A DNA stretch of 64,000 nt, taken from NCBI GenBank assembly GCA_002964805.2, contig PUDQ02000033.1:1178001-1242000 (forward strand), in the 5' to 3' direction. The notes beneath the pieces were generated by a model, which did not search any database, was not told where the DNA came from, and worked only from the letters and a program-made list of their open reading frames with translations. Shown here piece by piece: positions 59,336 through 64,000 of this stretch. Made by a program: the position numbers and the translations under genes. The DNA comes from Trametes villosa (taxonomy: Eukaryota > Basidiomycota > Agaricomycetes > Polyporales > Polyporaceae). Positions within the stretch are counted from its first letter, which is position 1. Every line of letters begins with the position of its first letter.

Positions 59336-60861
59336 CTATGCCGTCCGAGTTTTCTTCTCCTTCCTCCGACTCGACTTCCCCTCGTCTTCGGAGTCGGACT
59401 CTGCCGCCTCCATCGCGCCCCACACGTCGTCCTCGGCATCGGCGTCCTCCTCGCCCTCACCGACGGACTCATCCACCTGGCCATCCCATACGATGACGGT
59501 GGGGGTCACCTTCATGTAGAGCTTGTCGAGGACGTCTCCCTTCCGCTCCACTTGCTGTCCTGCCTCCGCCGGTGGGCCGAATGTGCTGTGCAGCCTGACG
59601 AAGCGGTCTTGTGCAGCAGATGCCAGGAAAGAGCGCGCGGGCGCGATGGAAGATACCGCACCAGCGAGACCTATGGAAATCTCGTGAGTTATAGTTCACG
59701 GCAGGCATGGAGATATAGAACGTACCCTTGTAGCTGTAGATCGTTCGCCCGTTCCGCAGATCGAGCGCGGACATTACGGTTCCGCGGTCGGCTACGAACA
59801 CTTCGCTGCATATGTCGTGAGCGATAGTTTCTATGGCTTTCGCAGTGAATGACGCACTGTTCGTGGAAGCCTTTTTCTACGGTACTGATTCCGCCAGTCT
59901 TGCCGATGCCTTTCCAGTCGGCGACGGGTCTCCGAGCCGCGCGAGTGTCATATCTGCGGACGTTGCCATTCGCCGTTCCGACGAGGAGGTGTTGCTGGGA
60001 GGCAGAAGTCGAAGGTTGGAGGTATGTGAGCGCTGTGTTATGCACCGGCTGACGCAGGCTGAGGTGATCGTTTGGCACCTATAAGACCGTCAGACACCGC
60101 TCGACCTTGACAGTGCCCCCCAATTCGTACGTACGTTCTTTGCTCGCCAGACCTCGCCAGGCAGCAGCTGGTCACTCCGTTTCCGCTTCTTAGTCTCGGA
60201 GGAGGCGTTCTGGAACTCGGCTTCCTTGGGCTGAGAAAACCCCTTCTCAGTGTCCCAGAGAGACAGTTCGACTTCGTCTCCGCCGTAGGCGAAGGTCTTC
60301 CCATCAGCCGAGAGGCGCCATTCGCATAGCCGCATGGGCAGGGTTGCGAGAGAGGACGAGGGCTCTGCGCTGTCTTCCCCGGGTTTTGTTAGGCGCAGTG
60401 CGCCGTTTGAGGTGCAGGAGTAAACTCCTCTGGGAGTCGGGTGAGCAACCTCCCCTATGTCCGTTTTACCCCGATCTACTCACTGGTCTGTATTTGCCAG
60501 TCCTACAAACCGCTGGCCGGCCTTCAGCCGTGGCTCCGACCATTCGTGAATGACAGAGGTGTTGGTCTTGTCTTGGACTTCGTAGAGAGACGCGGATCCA
60601 TCTGCGCGGAGTGCGGACAACTACCCTTGAGCCAGTAGTTAGCTAAGTAACCACCGTAGTATTTCACGCATTCAGGGCCAGTACCAGAGTGTCCGAGCCT
60701 GCAGAGTGCACCGCGAGTTTTTGGACAGTTTTACTCCGGCCAGAGGAACTGCCGGGCACGAGGATAGTTGTGGTTGCCTTCCATTCCTTCGGATTCTCGC
60801 CTGGCGCATACGAGACAGACTTGATAGCCCCTAGCTCGTCCCCAGAGAAGAAGTGCGGCAT
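59336..60861 (-). CDS. nsa1: Ribosome biogenesis protein NSA1 / WDR74
   Basis: WD40 protein of nucleolar pre-60S particles, released by the AAA-ATPase Rix7/NVL. Exons 60685-60861, 60484-60620, 60135-60429, 59858-60078, 59726-59805 and 59336-59670 give 414 aa, close to yeast Nsa1 (463). It starts MPHFFSGDELGAIKSVSYA. WD-like blades include SALRADGSASLYEVQD, GVYSCTSNGALRL, WRLSADGKTFAYGGDEVELSLWDTE, PGEVWRAKN, HLLVGTANGNVRRYDTRA, GTVMSALDLRNGRTIYSYKG and SSIAPARSFLASAAQDRFVRLH. The C-terminal 60 residues are acidic then Lys-rich (DSEDEGKSSRRKEKK), a nucleolar-type tail. The first intron is the least sure: the GTACTG donor at 60684 was chosen because the next GT option breaks the frame. Head-to-head with the RMD5 gene, 166 bp apart. 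Confidence 0.9.
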
Positions 60862-61027
60862 AGCGATAGACAGCGGGCGGATGGTCGGAGGAGAGAGCGC
60901 GAAGCAAACTTGAAGCAGCGAGCGCGTAATTGATCGCGCTGCTACCGGTGTGGCGGGCCGGCGGCGCCTTGCGGGGGCAGTCGCTTGCAGGCCGAGCCTC
61001 GAGCTACGGGCCCATTCAGCAGCCACC

Positions 61028-62464
61028 ATGGACGCCCCGCTGAAGGAGCTCGCGAAACTCGAGAAACTGGCCGCTGGGACTGCGTCGGCGAAGGGGAAGG
61101 CGCCGTCTTTCGACCAGTCGCTCGATGCACTCCTGGATTCGCTCCGCGGTGCGAGGGAGCGCTTCACCTCGGGAACGGGCTCTCAGGCGACCCTGGAGAC
61201 ACTGGCGAAGAAGGTAGAGGAGAAGAAGAAGGAGGTGGACGACAGGCAGAGGGAGGTGTACAATGCGCTTGCGAAGTTTGGGAAGGCGTTGGACAAGGTG
61301 CGTTGGTGCTGCCTGGGTGTTTCTTGGGAGCCATAGGGGATCTAACGAGCCGTGCAGAAGTTCACGAACCCCCTCCCGTCATATGAGCCTTTGTTCACGT
61401 CTCCTGAGGCGAAGGCTGCGCTGGAGCGTACCATTGCGATACACTTCCTGCGAACAGGCCAGTTCGAAACAGCAGAGACGTTCCTCAGTGTGAGTATCCC
61501 TCCGGGTAGCGTGTGATTGAATTCACGCTCATCCCGATCTACTCATAGGAATCGAATGTCGAAGTGCCGCCAGAATTGCGGATGACTTTCATCGAACTCA
61601 ACCACATCATGCAGACACTGAGGCGCGGAGACGTCTCTCTCGCTCTGGAGTCAGTCCCCATCGTGCGCTCTGCTCTGGCTGATGCTCATGCGCTATACGC
61701 AGGTGGACGAGCTACAACCGCGAGTTCCTTCGCATTCGCGGATCGTCCCTCCAGTTCCACCTGCACCGCTTCGAATACTTGAGGCAACTCCTAGCGCCAC
61801 AAGCGGATGTCGCGGCAGCGATCACCTACGCTCGCGCGAACTTCCCCCCTTTCTACGATAACTATCCCATCGACGTCGGGCGGTTGATGAACTGCGCGAC
61901 ATACCTCCCGCTCGCCCGTTTTATCAAGTCTCCGTACGCAGACCTTGCCAACCCCTCTATCCAGCTGGACTTGGAGGCGCTATTTGCGACCGAGTATTGT
62001 GCAAGCCTCGGGATGGCCAGGCACGCACCGCTGCGGGTGATCAGCGACATTGGTGGAGGAGGCGCACTGGCGCGCATTGAGAAGGGGCGCAAGGTCATGC
62101 GAGAACGGAAGAGCGAGTGGAGTCAGACCGACGAGTTGCCTGTACGTATGCTGTCCTCGTCAAGCGCACCTACGCTGACATATCGTCTTCGCAGATCGAG
62201 ATACCCCTCCCGCCAGAGAACAGATACCACTCCGTGTTCGCGTGTCCGGTATCGAAGGAGCAGTCGACGGACGCGAACCCTCCAATGATGATGACCTGTG
62301 GCCATGTTATCACCAAGGAGAGCTTGCAGAAGCTCGCCAAACAGCAAGGGTACGTTCATTTCTTCCACAACGCTGGTCCCACTCTAACTTATTGTAGACG
62401 GGTGAAATGCCCGTATTGTCCGGCGGAGTCGAATATTCAGGCGGCTTTGCGGGTACACTTCTAG
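61028..62464 (+). CDS. rmd5: GID E3 ubiquitin ligase RING subunit RMD5/GID2 (RMND5)
   Basis: Catalytic RING subunit of the GID/CTLH complex, which in yeast degrades gluconeogenic enzymes when glucose returns. Exons 61028-61297, 61358-61489, 61549-61649, 61703-62141, 62195-62349 and 62398-62464 give 387 aa. An N-terminal coiled coil (LETLAKKVEEKKKEVDDRQREV) is followed by LisH/CTLH-type helices (ERTIAIHFLRTGQFETAETFL, ELNHIMQTLRRGDVSLALEW). A CRA-like region follows (FHLHRFEYLRQLL, AITYARANFPPF, ARFIKSPYADL). The C-terminal degenerate RING reads FACPVSKEQS...PPMMMTCGHVITKESLQKL...GRVKCPYCPAES, as in RMND5 and not the MAEA/Gid9 partner. Some expected zinc ligands are replaced (CPVSKE lacks the usual second Cys pair), which is normal for this family. 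Confidence 0.95.
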
Positions 62465-62776
62465 GATTGTTTGAGGGCCTGTGCCTCATGGACTCAGACT
62501 CATGTACTCATACGGATGCACCTGTACTCTCTCGTGTAAAATAGTATGTATAACCTGGACTACCCACATCTCTTCTCATCCATCCCCTCGACGCTTCCAC
62601 AATTGCGTAGACTCGCCACTCACCCATGGATTCTTAGCCATTAGGTGTGGGCGTCTAACGGGGTCACGTGTGCGACGCGCTGAACGCGAGCGTCGTTTGC
62701 CACAAGGGCGACTTGTCTCGTTCCTCGACCATGCTCTGAGCCTCGAGACCTCCTCCCGCGCGACTGCCCGCCGTAC
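62465..62776. other. Intergenic gap, rmd5 to sfi1
   Basis: 312 bp between tandem plus-strand genes; contains AT-richer sequence at 62500-62560 that may be the rmd5 poly(A) region. Nothing else seen. Confidence 0.4.
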
Positions 62777-64000
62777 ATGTCCCACTTCCGACCCACACGC
62801 GCCTCCCCTCCTCCCCGATCTGGACCGGCTCCCCCTGCCTCTGTGCTTGGCTCTGAGTTCACTGCTGATTCGCGCACCGAGGGCATTGCAGTGCCCGAAC
62901 TCGTGGGTCTCGGACCGGAGGAGATCGACTTCATTGACGAGGTCATCAGCCGCGCGCCCACTTCTGCAACTACTTTCCTGTCTGTGTTCAAGGCGTACAA
63001 CGACGTGCTGCAGGAGCGTGGGCTTGATCCCCAGAACGAGGTCGTCTACTACGGGAAACTCCTGAAGATCGGGACATTGAAGGGCGGTAGCTGGGCAGAC
63101 AAATGGAACATGGTCAAGGACCAACAAGGATATACTTCTCAAGGAGCTTCGAGGGCTGGGCGCCGGACACATGTCCCACGGACCACCCCTACGCCAGGGA
63201 AATCCACTACGAGATCGACGCCGAGTACACATCTCCACTATGCCCCCGCAGACGATACCTACATCCCGAGGTCCTTCAACGACGATACAACACATACCGA
63301 AGATGATAGTGAAATCAAACCTCCTCCCTCAAGACTCCGAGCAGATACCTACTCCCATAACGATACCCCACGACCGCGACGCGCCTTCATGTCCCCAGCC
63401 ACACTGACATCCAACAACTCCCTAGGCCTGGATACCGGACCTCCTTCGCAGACGCCAAGATCCAGGACCGCCCTACATCAGAACATCGCCCGTCAAGCTG
63501 TCGGGTCCCGACCACCTGCTCGCTGGGATGCTGAGACTGTAGCAGCGACGGAAACTACGTCTCACGCCTCCCCTAGCATCCCACCATCCTACGGCGCGGC
63601 CGTCCGCGACAACGCTCCCTCTTCTCGCGAGAAGGTGTTGTCTCTACTACAGAAGGTCAGGGAAGACCGACATCCCGTCCTTCCGACACCCGCACCTCCG
63701 CCTCCTCCCGCGAACCCACCGCCAGTGCAACGGCCCCGGAGAGGAAGTAATATCGATGCCGATGAGGCTTGGAAGAACATCCGGATGGCTCAAGATGAAG
63801 AGGCGGCGGACGAATACCGGAGGAACCGACTCGTCGAGCGCTGCTGGGAGGTCTGGAAGCAGGGCTACGTTTGGATCATCGTTAGTACCCGGACCTCACC
63901 CACGGCTTGGTACTGACACGGATCTACAGACTACGGGCGAGCAGATCGAAGAGGCTCGCGACCATCTCATCGCCCGTCGTGCCCTGCAACACTGGCGCAA
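62777..64000 (+). CDS. sfi1: Spindle-pole-body protein SFI1 (centrin-binding), 5' part only
   Basis: SFI1 is a long helical rod that binds centrin/Cdc31 and drives spindle-pole-body duplication. Exons 62777-63880 and 63930 onward; the gene runs off the right edge. The N-terminal block VPELVGLGPEEIDFIDEVISRA with FLSVFKAYNDVLQERGLDPQNEVVYYGKLLKIG is conserved in basidiomycete SFI1 as I recall it. A low-complexity Ser/Thr/Pro region (about 110-320) follows. The first centrin-binding-type repeats begin at LVERCWEVWKQGYVWIITTGEQIEEARDHLIARRALQHWR, with Trp spacing of the family. Many more repeats are expected beyond 64000. The first ATG of the frame was taken as start; the next in-frame Met is far downstream. 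Confidence 0.85.

Noticed and set aside
62576..63295. 239-codon minus ORF
   Set aside because: Antisense to the sfi1 N terminus and the rmd5-sfi1 gap; no recognisable protein.

Overview
The window is nuclear DNA of a filamentous basidiomycete, most likely an Agaricomycete near the Polyporales. Protein-coding genes are split by many short introns (mostly 48-60 nt, GT-AG). The DNA is GC-rich with GC-rich third codon positions, which keeps long antisense frames open by chance. The protein families are those of a dikaryotic fungus. No prokaryotic feature, rRNA, tRNA, CRISPR array or intact transposon was found. Gene models were built by eye, joining exons on GT-AG sites, reading-frame phase and family conservation. 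In almost every complete model the exon lengths sum to a multiple of three.

Layout, left to right. 0-9 kb: partial ESCRT-I gene vps23/TSG101 (-), a TEA/ATTS transcription factor (+), and ribosome-assembly factor NOC3 (-). 9-16 kb: APC5 with 18 exons (+), an FAD monooxygenase (-), and methionine aminopeptidase 1 (+). 16-27 kb: a SCT1/GPT2-type glycerol-3-phosphate acyltransferase (-) and a 2218-residue XMAP215/Stu2 microtubule polymerase (-). 27-37 kb is gene-sparse, with one orphan gene (-), eIF2B-alpha (+), a 78-residue Cys-rich protein split over six exons (+), and the start of RNase P subunit POP4 (+). 38-43 kb: a T/K-type cyclin (-), an orphan protein with alternative 3' ends (-), and a second small Cys-rich protein (-). 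44-53 kb: mitoribosomal bS21m (-), the RWD protein Gir2 (+), an alpha/beta-hydrolase of the EEB1/EHT1/ABHD3 group (-), a SmgGDS/RAP1GDS1-like armadillo protein (-), and Rab geranylgeranyltransferase beta BET2 (-). 53-64 kb: a peroxisomal enoyl-CoA hydratase/isomerase (+), an amino-acid permease (+), pirin (+), NSA1/WDR74 (-), the GID E3 ligase subunit RMD5/GID2 (+), and the 5' part of SFI1 (+).

The genes do not form a pathway cluster. They are mostly conserved housekeeping genes: ribosome and tRNA maturation (NOC3, NSA1, POP4, bS21m, eIF2B-alpha, Gir2), cell division and cytoskeleton (APC5, XMAP215, SFI1, cyclin), trafficking (VPS23, BET2), protein turnover (RMD5, MetAP1) and lipid metabolism. 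Several are packed head-to-head over 166-277 bp or tail-to-tail over 85-165 bp.

The most unusual signals are a predicted 2-nt microexon in MetAP1 that supplies two bases of a tryptophan codon; two small multi-exon proteins that share a Cys/His framework and are missed by simple ORF calling; a 560-nt intron in NOC3; a possible stop-carrying cassette exon in the 40-kb orphan gene; and a RAP1GDS1-like gene whose introns are all phase 1.
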